Origin: Achromobacter sp. B7 | GTDB lineage: Bacteria > Pseudomonadota > Gammaproteobacteria > Burkholderiales > Burkholderiaceae_B | Direction of reading: 5' to 3' | DNA: 64,000 bases | Assembly (NCBI RefSeq): GCF_003600685.1 | Contig: NZ_CP032084.1 | Coordinates: forward strand, 186,001 to 250,000 | Shown here: piece by piece, positions 18,001 to 25,188 of the stretch | Layout of the letters: every line of letters begins with the position of its first letter | Numbering within the stretch: the first letter of the stretch is position 1 | Position numbers and translations under genes: made by a program | Notes under the pieces: generated by a model | Told to the model about the DNA's origin: nothing | Databases searched by the model: none | Seen by the model: the letters and a program-made list of their open reading frames with translations, nothing else

Positions 18001-19772
18001 GACACTTCCAGGCGCAGCGGCGGGTTGACGTTGTTGATGTCCAGCAGGTTGGGCTTGGGACCGATGAACGACACCAGCGACATCACCAGCTGTTCGCGGA
18101 TGGGGTCGATGGGCGGGTTCGTGACCTGCGCGAACAACTGGCGGAAATAGTTGTAGAACGGCTTGGCGCGGTCGGACAGCACGGCCAGCGGGGCGTCGTT
18201 GCCCATCGAGCCGATGACTTCCTCGCCGGTGGACGCCATGGGTTCCAGGATGAACTTGTAGTCTTCCTGGGTCCAGCCGAATGCCTGCTGGCGATCCAGC
18301 AACGACACCGGCGACTGCGTGGCGACAGCGGCCTGGCGCGGGGCCGGCAGCGATTCCAGCTTGATCTGCAGGCGCTCGATCCATTGGCGGTACGGGCGGC
18401 TGTTGGCCAGTTGCAGCTTGATCTCGGCGTCGTCGATGATGCGGCCTTGTTCCAGGTCGATCAGGAACATCTTGCCCGGTTGCAGGCGCCACTTCTTGAC
18501 GATGCGGTTCTCGGGGATCGACAGCGTGCCGGCTTCGGACGCCAGGATGACCATGTCGTCATCGGTGACCAGGTAGCGGGCGGGACGCAGACCATTGCGA
18601 TCCAGCGTGGCGCCGATCTGGCGGCCGTCGGTGAACGCAACGGCGGCGGGGCCGTCCCACGGCTCCATCATGGCGGCGTGGTATTCGTAGAACGCGCGAC
18701 GGGACTCGTCCATCTGCGTGTGCTGTTCCCAGGCTTCCGGAATCATCATCATCATGGCGTGCGCCAGGGAATAGCCGGAGTTGACCAGCAGTTCCAGGCA
18801 GTTGTCGAACGTGGCGGTGTCCGACTGGCCTTCATAGACGATGGGGTACAGCTTTTTCAGGTCGTCGCCCAGCACGGCCGACTGCATCATGCCTTCGCGG
18901 GCGCGCAGCCAGTTGAAGTTGCCCTTGACCGTGTTGATTTCGCCGTTGTGCGCAATCATGCGGTACGGGTGGGCCAGCGGCCAGGCGGGGAACGTGTTGG
19001 TCGAGAAGCGCTGGTGCACCAGCGCCAGGGCGGACACCGTGCGGGTGTCGGCCAGGTCGCGGTAATAACGGCCCACCTGGTCGGCCAGCAGCAGGCCCTT
19101 GTAGACCACGGTGCGCACCGACGCGGACGGCACGAAGTATTCCTTGCCGTGGGCCAGATGCATGTTCTGGATGGCGTGGCTGGCCGTCTTGCGGATCACG
19201 TACAGCTTGCGTTCCAGCGCGTCGGGCACCATCACGTCGGCGCCACGGCCGATGAACAGTTGGCGGATGACCGGCTCGCAGTCGCGCACCGTGGGCGACA
19301 TGGGTATGTCGACATCCACCGGCACATTGCGCCAGCCCAGCACGACTTGGCCTTCAGCGCGCACCGAGCGTTCAAGCTCTTGTTCGCAAGCCAGGCGCGA
19401 GGCGGTTTCCTTGGGCAGGAACACCATGGCCACGCCGTATTCGCCCGGGGGCGGCAGGATGATGCCTTGCTGGCTCAGTTCGTCGCGATAGAGCGTGTCG
19501 GGAATCTGGATCAGAATGCCCGCGCCGTCGCCCATCAGCTTGTCGGCGCCGACAGCGCCGCGGTGGTCCAGGTTTTCAAGGATCTTCAGACCTTGCTGGA
19601 TGATCGCGTGGCTTTTCTTGCCTTTGATGTGCGCAACGAATCCGACGCCACAGGCGTCATGCTCGTTCTTGGGGTGGTACAGGCCCTGGGCAGCCGGAAA
19701 ACCAATGCGCGAAGCATCGATCGGGGTGGCCTTGGGCGTGGAACAGGATTCGTTGGGGGTAATTTGGGGCAT
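15033..19772 (-). CDS. gltB: Glutamate synthase large (alpha) subunit
   Basis: A 1579-residue ammonia-assimilating enzyme. The N-terminal class-II glutamine amidotransferase domain begins at Cys41 in [14 protein letters not shown] after a propeptide that must be removed. A central domain and the FMN-binding synthase domain follow ([20 protein letters not shown], then [10 protein letters not shown], with the 3Fe-4S cysteines near [15 protein letters not shown]). The C-terminal beta-helix domain ([19 protein letters not shown] type repeats) is complete. The ATG at 19772 is preferred; an upstream TTG in frame at 19838 adds an atypical stretch. It is co-transcribed with gltD. Confidence 0.97.
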   Translation of the reverse strand: MPQITPNESCSTPKATPIDASRIGFPAAQGLYHPKNEHDACGVGFVAHIKGKKSHAIIQQGLKILENLDHRGAVGADKLMGDGAGILIQIPDTLYRDELSQQGIILPPPGEYGVAMVFLPKETASRLACEQELERSVRAEGQVVLGWRNVPVDVDIPMSPTVRDCEPVIRQLFIGRGADVMVPDALERKLYVIRKTASHAIQNMHLAHGKEYFVPSASVRTVVYKGLLLADQVGRYYRDLADTRTVSALALVHQRFSTNTFPAWPLAHPYRMIAHNGEINTVKGNFNWLRAREGMMQSAVLGDDLKKLYPIVYEGQSDTATFDNCLELLVNSGYSLAHAMMMMIPEAWEQHTQMDESRRAFYEYHAAMMEPWDGPAAVAFTDGRQIGATLDRNGLRPARYLVTDDDMVILASEAGTLSIPENRIVKKWRLQPGKMFLIDLEQGRIIDDAEIKLQLANSRPYRQWIERLQIKLESLPAPRQAAVATQSPVSLLDRQQAFGWTQEDYKFILEPMASTGEEVIGSMGNDAPLAVLSDRAKPFYNYFRQLFAQVTNPPIDPIREQLVMSLVSFIGPKPNLLDINNVNPPLRLEVSQPVLDFAAMAQIRDIEQVTGKKFRSFELDITYPAAWGPEGIEARVAALCARAVDAVQSGYNILIVSDRLVDSERVAIPALLATSAVHQHLIRAGLRTNTGLVVETGSAREVHHFALLGGYGAEAIHPYLALESLGKMNDPEKAVKNFIKAIGKGLNKVMSKMGISTYMSYTGAQIFEAVGLQSNLVNKYFTGTSSNIEGIGIFQVAEEALRQHRAAFSTDPVLANDLEAGGEYAYRVRGEEHMWTPDSIAKLQHASRANNYRTYKEYAQIINDQSRRHMTLRGLFEFRFDPSRAIPLDDVEPAKDIVKRFATGAMSLGSISTEAHSVLAVAMNRIGGKSNTGEGGEDELRYRAEMREGKSTIKDGDTLASLLGSDRIEADVVLKKGDSLRSKIKQVASGRFGVTAEYLSSADQIQIKMAQGAKPGEGGQLPGHKVSEYIAKLRYSVPGVGLISPPPHHDIYSIEDLAQLIHDLKNVNSKASVSVKLVSEVGVGTVAAGVAKAKADHVVIAGHDGGTGASPVSSIKHVGTPWELGLAETQQTLVLNRLRSRIRVQADGQMKTGRDVVIGALLGADEFGFATAPLVVEGCIMMRKCHLNTCPVGVATQDPVLRKKFQGKPEHVVNFFFFIAEEVREIMAQLGIRKFDDLIGRADLLDMRSGVEHWKAQGLDFARVFHQTQSDADVRQTEEQDHGLAGALDHQLIDRSRPALERGEKVSFIVPVRNRNRTIGAMLSGAVASRYGHDGLPDDTIHIQCNGTAGQSFGAFLAHGITMDLVGEGNDYVGKGLSGGRIIVRSPNDFRGFGPDHIIAGNTVLYGALAGEAFFNGVAGERFAVRNSGAATVVEGTGDHGCEYMTGGTVVVLGATGRNFAAGMSGGVAYVWDPERTLKHRVNLSMVELEGVAPHAEQQALNNIDIWHSAQRGGERETDETILRRLVEDHFRYTGSYRAREILGDWEASRGKFVKVMPTDYRRALGEMWRAANQQQLAA

Positions 19773-19876
19773 GGCGCGCTCCGCAGTGGGCCTGCGTCGT
19801 AATGTTGCAGTGCAGGAGTCGGACAATACCCCCGGCAAGAGTAGGGTGCAACAGAAACATACGGGGTGCGACCCTA

Positions 19877-19906
19877 TTTATATCAATGCTCCATCATAGG
19901 GCGCAA
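19877..19906 (-). promoter_or_regulatory. Probable gltBD promoter
   Basis: On the minus strand TTGCGC (19901-19906), an 18-base spacer and TATAAA (19877-19882) lie in a local AT-rich patch about 100 bases before the gltB ATG. Confidence 0.4.
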
Positions 19907-20134
19907 ATACGGGGACATAACAACATCCGCGCCGTTATTGGCTAGGCAGGGGCGGGTGTAGAGGAAGCGTTTGGCGCATGCACCGGAACTGGGCAAAATT
20001 CCGCCTTGCGTCCCCGTTTAATAGCGGACGGGCAAGCGGGACAGTGGCGGCACGAAACCAAGCGGAAAACGCGGGCGCGCGTGTCGCAAAAAATGCACAA
20101 AGGGCGAGCCCGGGCGCAACTGAAACCCAAAGAA

Positions 20135-20156
20135 AACCCGCCGATTGCGGCGGGTT
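20135..20156 (-). terminator. Rho-independent terminator of the RAYT-like gene
   Basis: A 9-bp perfect stem (20135-20143 and 20148-20156) with loop ATTG, followed on the minus strand by a T-rich run (TTCTTTGG). It starts seven bases after the stop of the minus-strand gene. Confidence 0.8.
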
Positions 20157-20162
20157 CGTTTA

Positions 20163-20921
20163 TCAGGAAGAACTTTGCCCAGTACCGGGCGGCGGGGGCG
20201 GGGGCGGCGTATCCGACTCCGTCGTTGCCGCGGGTTTCTTGCGCGGCCGACCGCGCTGGCCCGGGGCCACTCGCCGGCTGGCGGTATGCGCCAGGCTGGC
20301 GATGAAGCTGGGGCCGCCCAATGCCCACTGGCCGGAGACGGCCTGGTCGATGCGCTGCGATTCTTCGCGCGACAGACCGTCTTGCAAGCGTTTGCGGTAA
20401 TTGGCCTGGCGGTCGAACGGCGTGTTGCCGCAAGCCCAGTAGTCAGCGTGATCCGATTGCCACTGCGCCGGCGCGGCATTGGTGTTGCCCGTATGGCTGG
20501 ACGCGGACGACCAGGGCCAGGAATCCGGATCTTGCGATGCCCCGCTGCGCACGGGATACGTTTCCAGCCAGACCAGCGCCGGCAGCACCCACGCGCCCGG
20601 TTCAAGCAGCGCGGACCGGTAGCGCCCCGCGAAGACCCGGCCGCCACGCAGGCGCGCCGCCAGGTTGCGGCCCAGCGTCTGCATCAAGCGGGGCAGCCCT
20701 TCTTCGTCAGCAGGGGTGGCCAGCAGCAGGATGCGGTCATTGGCCAGCAACCAGCCGTGGACCGATACCCGATGGCGTTGAGCAGATTCGCCCAGCCAGG
20801 TGGCCAGTTGGTTCAGGATATCGGCGGGGGCGGGTTGAGACGGCGCCGCCAACGGCGAAATGAAATTGGCCTGCACCAGTTGGGGCAGCCCAGGGGCGTA
20901 CAGACGGGGCAGACGGGCCAT
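20163..20921 (-). CDS. RAYT/IS200-like transposase homologue with lost catalytic residues
   Basis: A 252-residue protein that follows the REP-associated tyrosine transposase pattern through residues 1-135: an N-terminal PRLYAPGLPQ, the central VSVHGWLLANDRILLLATP, then EGLPRLMQTLGR, FAGRYRSALL, and a WLETYPVRSG-WPWSS end. Active relatives read NHVHLL where this has NDRILL (residues 61-66), so both metal-binding histidines are missing. The aromatic positions near 111 and 118 that are tyrosine in relatives are tryptophan. The C-terminal tail is basic, then polyproline (residues about 225-252). It has its own promoter and terminator and is not flanked by repeats. It is probably a domesticated DNA-binding protein. 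Confidence 0.75.
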   Translation of the reverse strand: MARLPRLYAPGLPQLVQANFISPLAAPSQPAPADILNQLATWLGESAQRHRVSVHGWLLANDRILLLATPADEEGLPRLMQTLGRNLAARLRGGRVFAGRYRSALLEPGAWVLPALVWLETYPVRSGASQDPDSWPWSSASSHTGNTNAAPAQWQSDHADYWACGNTPFDRQANYRKRLQDGLSREESQRIDQAVSGQWALGGPSFIASLAHTASRRVAPGQRGRPRKKPAATTESDTPPPPPPPGTGQSSS

Positions 20922-20973
20922 AGTGTCAGGGCTTGCGTATCTGGAAGAACGGGTTGTCTTCGCTCACGGTATA

Positions 20974-21002
20974 TAAATAGTGCCACGGTGGGCGCTGGTC
21001 AA
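20974..21002 (-). promoter_or_regulatory. Sigma-70 promoter of the RAYT-like gene
   Basis: On the minus strand TTGACC (20997-21002), exactly 17 bases, then TATTTA (20974-20979), about 50 bases before the ATG at 20921. This is one of the best promoter matches in the window. Confidence 0.6.
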
Positions 21003-21151
21003 GTCCCGTGATCACAATATGGGCACGGATTCGGGTTTTTTTGTCGTCCGGCCTGTATGCACAGCAGGTTAACATTCGGCGACGGAACGTCGTACCGTGG
21101 ATATACCCTAACCCGTCGACGAATTTTTCATCCCCCGACCGGAGAACGTCC

Positions 21152-22018
21152 ATGCCCGTGGCCCTGGAGCTCATTTCCCAGCATCGCTGTTTTGGCGGTA
21201 CGCAGCGGTACTACCGCCATGAGTCCACGCAGATCGGCCTGCCGATGCGCTTTTCGGTCTTCGTTCCGCCGCAAGCCGATGCCGGCCCCGTGCCGGTGCT
21301 GTTCTATCTTGCGGGCCTGACGTGCACGGAAGAAACGTTCATGATCAAGGCGGGCGCGCAGCGGCTGGCGGCCGAGCTTGGCGTCATGCTGGTCGCGCCC
21401 GACACCAGCCCGCGCGGCGCCAACGTGCCCGGCGAAGAAGAAAGCTGGGACCTGGGCACGGGCGCCGGTTTCTATGTCGACGCGGTAACGCCCGCCTGGC
21501 GCGACCACTATCGCATGTACAGCTACGTGACTGACGAGCTGCACGCCCTCGTCACCGGCGACACCCTGCCCGGCGATGCGTCGCGCACCGGCATCTTCGG
21601 CCACTCCATGGGAGGCCATGGCGCGCTCGTGCTGGCGCTGCGCAACCCGGGCAAGTTCCGCTCGGTGTCGGCGTTTGCGCCGATTGCGGCGCCCAGCCTT
21701 TGCCCCTGGGGCAAGAAGGCATTCGGGGCCTACCTGGGCGGCAACGAAACGGATTGGGCCGCCTACGATGCATCGGTCCTGATGCGCGGCTTGAAGCAGC
21801 CCTTTCCCGCCGGCATCCTGATCGATCAAGGGGAATCCGACCAATTCCTGGCCGATCAGTTGTATCCCGAGGTATTCGAAGCCGCCTGCGCAGCGGCCGA
21901 CCAGCCCCTGACGCTGCGTCGCCAACCGGGCTACGACCACGGCTATTACTTCATCTCGACGTTCATCGAGGATCACATCCGGTTTCACGTCGAACGCCTT
22001 GGAAAACCGGCGGCATAA
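21152..22018 (+). CDS. fghA: S-formylglutathione hydrolase
   Basis: A 288-residue esterase-D-type serine hydrolase that splits S-formylglutathione to formate and glutathione, the second step of glutathione-dependent formaldehyde detoxification. The catalytic triad is visible: nucleophile in GHSMGGHG, aspartate in QGESDQFL, and histidine in GYDHGYYF. The start motif ALELISQHRCFGGTQRYYRH is typical. GGAGA lies before the ATG. The usual partner, the formaldehyde dehydrogenase gene, is not adjacent; the gene stands alone, divergent from the RAYT-like gene. Confidence 0.95.
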   Translation: MPVALELISQHRCFGGTQRYYRHESTQIGLPMRFSVFVPPQADAGPVPVLFYLAGLTCTEETFMIKAGAQRLAAELGVMLVAPDTSPRGANVPGEEESWDLGTGAGFYVDAVTPAWRDHYRMYSYVTDELHALVTGDTLPGDASRTGIFGHSMGGHGALVLALRNPGKFRSVSAFAPIAAPSLCPWGKKAFGAYLGGNETDWAAYDASVLMRGLKQPFPAGILIDQGESDQFLADQLYPEVFEAACAAADQPLTLRRQPGYDHGYYFISTFIEDHIRFHVERLGKPAA

Positions 22019-22114
22019 AGCCACGCTTTTATACTGAAATGCCTGCCGCGGCGGGCTCGTGGCGTCCTGGGCGCGTCGGGCTGAAACCCTCGGCGCCCCA
22101 TAGGAACCCGTCAT

Positions 22115-22804
22115 TTGATCAACGGCCTCGCCCCTTTTGTCTGGATTTTGCTAGGCGCCGTCGTCGTCCTGCTGCCCGGCCTTGTCATGCTGCTTGGGCG
22201 GGGCGGACCCCGCGACGAGCGCGGCCGCAAGATCTTCCAGTTCCGGCCGGTGCGCCGGCTGTTCGGCTTGATGCTGGTGCTGCTGGGTTGTGTGTCCGGG
22301 CTGCTGGCCCTGTCGCTGGTGCAGTTTTTCAGGCTGACCGCTGACGAATCCGTGGCCCGCGTTGAAGTCCGGCAGCAGGCCGAGGGGCAGTTCCAAGTCA
22401 CCACCGACGCGCCGGGCGTGGGCCCCAAGCAGTACGTTCTATATGGAGATCAGTGGCAGATCGATGCCCGCGTCGTGCGCTGGCGCCTGCCGGCGTTGAT
22501 GGCGGGCGTGCCGCCGCTGTATCGCCTGGAACGCTTGTCGGGCAGGTACAGCGACGCGGCCCGCGAGGCTTCGGCCACGCGCTCTGTCCACGCCTTGGAC
22601 GACTGGCCCGCGCCTGATTTAGGGTCGCTGAAGAAAAGTTTTCCGAACTGGTTCCCGTTTGTGGATGTCCAATTCGGAAGCGGCGCATATATGCCCCTGT
22701 TCGACGGCGCGAAGTACCAGGTGTTCATGGACCCACGCGGCGCCTTGTTCATCCGCCCGGACGGCGAGGCCACCGCCGAGGGCTTGAAACGCCTGGGCTG
22801 GTAG
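22115..22804 (+). CDS. Conserved membrane protein of unknown function
   Basis: A 229-residue protein not assigned to a known function. It starts at a TTG preceded by AGGAA at good spacing; no suitable ATG exists nearby. Two hydrophobic segments (about residues 5-27 and 48-70) flank a short basic cytoplasmic loop. About 150 residues that should lie in the periplasm follow, with regions WQIDARVVRWRLPALMAGVP and PNWFPFVDVQFGSGAYMPLF. The end is soluble. It is preceded by fghA in the same direction (96 bases apart) and followed by rpoH after a CIRCE element, so it is probably monocistronic or joined to fghA. Confidence 0.75.
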   Translation: MINGLAPFVWILLGAVVVLLPGLVMLLGRGGPRDERGRKIFQFRPVRRLFGLMLVLLGCVSGLLALSLVQFFRLTADESVARVEVRQQAEGQFQVTTDAPGVGPKQYVLYGDQWQIDARVVRWRLPALMAGVPPLYRLERLSGRYSDAAREASATRSVHALDDWPAPDLGSLKKSFPNWFPFVDVQFGSGAYMPLFDGAKYQVFMDPRGALFIRPDGEATAEGLKRLGW

Positions 22805-22883
22805 CACCTGCCCTGCCGCCCTGCTTTGGGAAAAACAGGGGCGCATCAGAAAATGGAAACTTTGATGCGTCGCAATAGTCGAA

Positions 22884-22910
22884 TTAGCACTCCCTTTACT
22901 AGAGTGCTAA
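22884..22910. promoter_or_regulatory. CIRCE element (HrcA operator) of rpoH
   Basis: TTAGCACTC-N9-GAGTGCTAA, a perfect match to the CIRCE consensus, ends 46 bases before the preferred rpoH start. CIRCE is bound by the heat-shock repressor HrcA. Its presence here places the gene for sigma-32 under HrcA repression. Confidence 0.93.
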
Positions 22911-22956
22911 CATCGAATCCATGTCGTTACCCCTTCGCTTTCCGGAGACCCCCGCT

Positions 22957-23841
<885 letters not shown>

Positions 23842-23861
23842 TTCGCCGGGTGCTGCATACG

Positions 23862-23883
23862 AAGGGCCGCTTGCGCGGCCCTT
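23862..23883 (+). terminator. Rho-independent terminator of rpoH
   Basis: A 9-bp perfect stem (AAGGGCCGC and its complement) with loop TTGC, followed by TGCTTTTT, 20 bases after the rpoH stop. Confidence 0.88.
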
Positions 23884-23917
23884 TGCTTTTTGCAGCGCTG
23901 GCACCGATGCTTCCGCC

Positions 23918-23948
23918 GATGCCGCCACGATGCCGCCACGATGCCGCC
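23918..23948. repeat. 11-bp tandem repeat, about 2.8 copies
   Basis: GATGCCGCCAC occurs head to tail at 23918, 23929 and (truncated) 23940 between the rpoH terminator and the small RNA candidate. No function is evident. Confidence 0.7.
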
Positions 23949-24025
23949 TGGCATCTGGACTAATAAATAACTTGATACAAATTAGCCGGCGAATTTTGGG
24001 ATCTTCAGAAACTTAATAAAGAGTG

Positions 24026-24164
24026 CGCCGACTAACTTCATGTAGACCGCGAACTTTGGTTAGCAGTCTTGCCATCCGTCTCGGCTTCTCCTCTTTCCCC
24101 TCCCCTATGAGACGGATGCTTGCGGGGCACCACATATATTCGTATATCTGGTGCCCCGATTTTT
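24026..24164 (+). ncRNA. Candidate small RNA downstream of rpoH
   Basis: The 320-base gap between rpoH and the phosphodiesterase gene holds two strong plus-strand structures in a row. A 10-bp perfect stem (24073-24082 and 24109-24118) closes a 26-nt loop rich in C and U with CUCCUC and CCCCUCCCC, complementary to Shine-Dalgarno-like sequence. Six bases later a strong intrinsic terminator (24124-24157) ends in a U-run. The rpoH message already stops at 23862-23883, so this second terminator needs another transcript. The 5-prime end is uncertain: TAATAA at 24014-24019 could be a -10 box, but no good -35 is seen. No convincing protein is encoded. No Rfam family is recognised. Confidence 0.6.
24124..24157 (+). 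terminator. Strong UUCG-capped terminator
   Basis: The stem GGGGCACCA pairs with TGGTGCCCC, then a C-C mismatch, then ATATA pairs with TATAT around a TTCG tetraloop, followed by GATTTTTA. The U-run is only on the plus strand, so it ends a plus-strand transcript and not the converging minus-strand gene. Confidence 0.88.
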
Positions 24165-25035
24165 ATGCGGCCTGCGCGTTGTCCGCTGCCAGCGCCGTAT
24201 GCCACAGCGCGTCCTGCACGCGACGCACGCCGGTGGCCATCGATCCATCCTGATAAAGCTTGATCCAGCGATAACCCGGCGCCAGGTTATCCACCACGTG
24301 CTTGCCGTCGCGGATGCTGAATTGAAAGCAGGTCGACGGCGTGGCCAGCATGCGAAGGTTGTGGCGGCGACGATCGAATTCGTGATGCACGTGGCCCCAC
24401 AACAGCACGCGCGCCTGCGGCCAGCGGGTCAGGCGCTTGAATAGCACCTGCGGGTTGTCGATCATCATCGAGTCGTGCCAGTGGCTGTCCATCTGCATCG
24501 GGTTGTGATGCATGGCGATCAAGGTATGACGGTCGGGCGCCTCGGCAAGCGCGGCTTCCAGCATGTCCAGCTGGCTGTCCGGCAGATGCCCGGCATTGGA
24601 GCCGGGCACGGTGGTGTCCAGCGTGACCACGCGCCAGGCGCCCACGTCGGTGACCGGCGTAGACCAATGCGCCAGTTCCTGCCGCATCACGGCGGGCTGG
24701 TCGTGATTGCCCGGCAGGCAACGGATCTGCGCACCGGCCAGCACGCTTGCCTGGCCCAGAATTGCCGCAAACCGCCGATAGGCTGCCGCCTCGCCGTCCT
24801 GGGACAGGTCGCCCGTGGCCAGCAACAGGTCGGGGCGCTTGCCGTCGGCGTCGATCTGCCGCAGCACGGCGCGCAGGCTCGCGTCGGTATTGACGCCCAG
24901 CATCGATGTATCGGGCTCGCCGAACAAATGGCTGTCGGTCAATTGGACAAGCATGGCGGGCGCGTCGTGACGCCGGGCCAAAGAATGGACGCGTGGCAAG
25001 TGCCGCTCCTGTCGGGGTTTTGCACGTTTGAACAT
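24163..25035 (-). CDS. Class III cyclic-nucleotide phosphodiesterase-like metallophosphoesterase
   Basis: A calcineurin-like phosphoesterase of the CpdA type, up to 290 residues. All metal-binding blocks are present: QLTDSHLFG, ATGDLSQDGE, LPGNHDQP, IAMHHNP and WGHVHHEFD. E. coli CpdA hydrolyses 3-prime,5-prime-cAMP; this substrate is likely but unproven here. Two starts are possible: ATG at 25035, or ATG at 24954 that begins directly with MLVQLTDSH. Neither has a clear ribosome site, and E. coli CpdA has a similar short lead, so the longer form is listed. It is divergent from an antiporter that carries a cyclic-nucleotide-binding-type domain. Confidence 0.85.
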   Translation of the reverse strand: MFKRAKPRQERHLPRVHSLARRHDAPAMLVQLTDSHLFGEPDTSMLGVNTDASLRAVLRQIDADGKRPDLLLATGDLSQDGEAAAYRRFAAILGQASVLAGAQIRCLPGNHDQPAVMRQELAHWSTPVTDVGAWRVVTLDTTVPGSNAGHLPDSQLDMLEAALAEAPDRHTLIAMHHNPMQMDSHWHDSMMIDNPQVLFKRLTRWPQARVLLWGHVHHEFDRRRHNLRMLATPSTCFQFSIRDGKHVVDNLAPGYRWIKLYQDGSMATGVRRVQDALWHTALAADNAQAA

Positions 25036-25188
25036 TACCCAAAAAACATGGCGCGACGCGTTTCTGCCTTCGCACGCCGGGTAACGAAACGTGCATTCTC
25101 TACGATACCTACGGTTTCCTGCCCGGCGTCCGCCGAAAATGCCGCTATTCTTGTGAAACTTTTCACCGTTCGCGACTCGGCGCTATTC

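Larger units (their letters stand above)
19773..20162. other. Intergenic region between the RAYT-like gene and gltB
   Basis: This 390-base stretch holds a probable gltB promoter (19877-19906) and the terminator of the upstream minus-strand gene (20135-20156). The remainder is ordinary GC-rich sequence with no convincing gene. Confidence 0.6.

Noticed and set aside
15045..19802. Very long plus-strand open frame opposite gltB
   Set aside because: It is the antisense shadow of gltB caused by GC-rich third codon positions; its product is His/Gln/Arg-rich with no family features.
20163..20921. Intact insertion sequence
   Set aside because: No terminal repeats, no target-site duplication and no catalytic residues; it is a single-gene homologue.
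24023..24253. 76-residue plus-strand open frame in the rpoH-phosphodiesterase gap
   Set aside because: It runs through both hairpins and the terminator and has no ribosome site; the small RNA reading explains the interval better.
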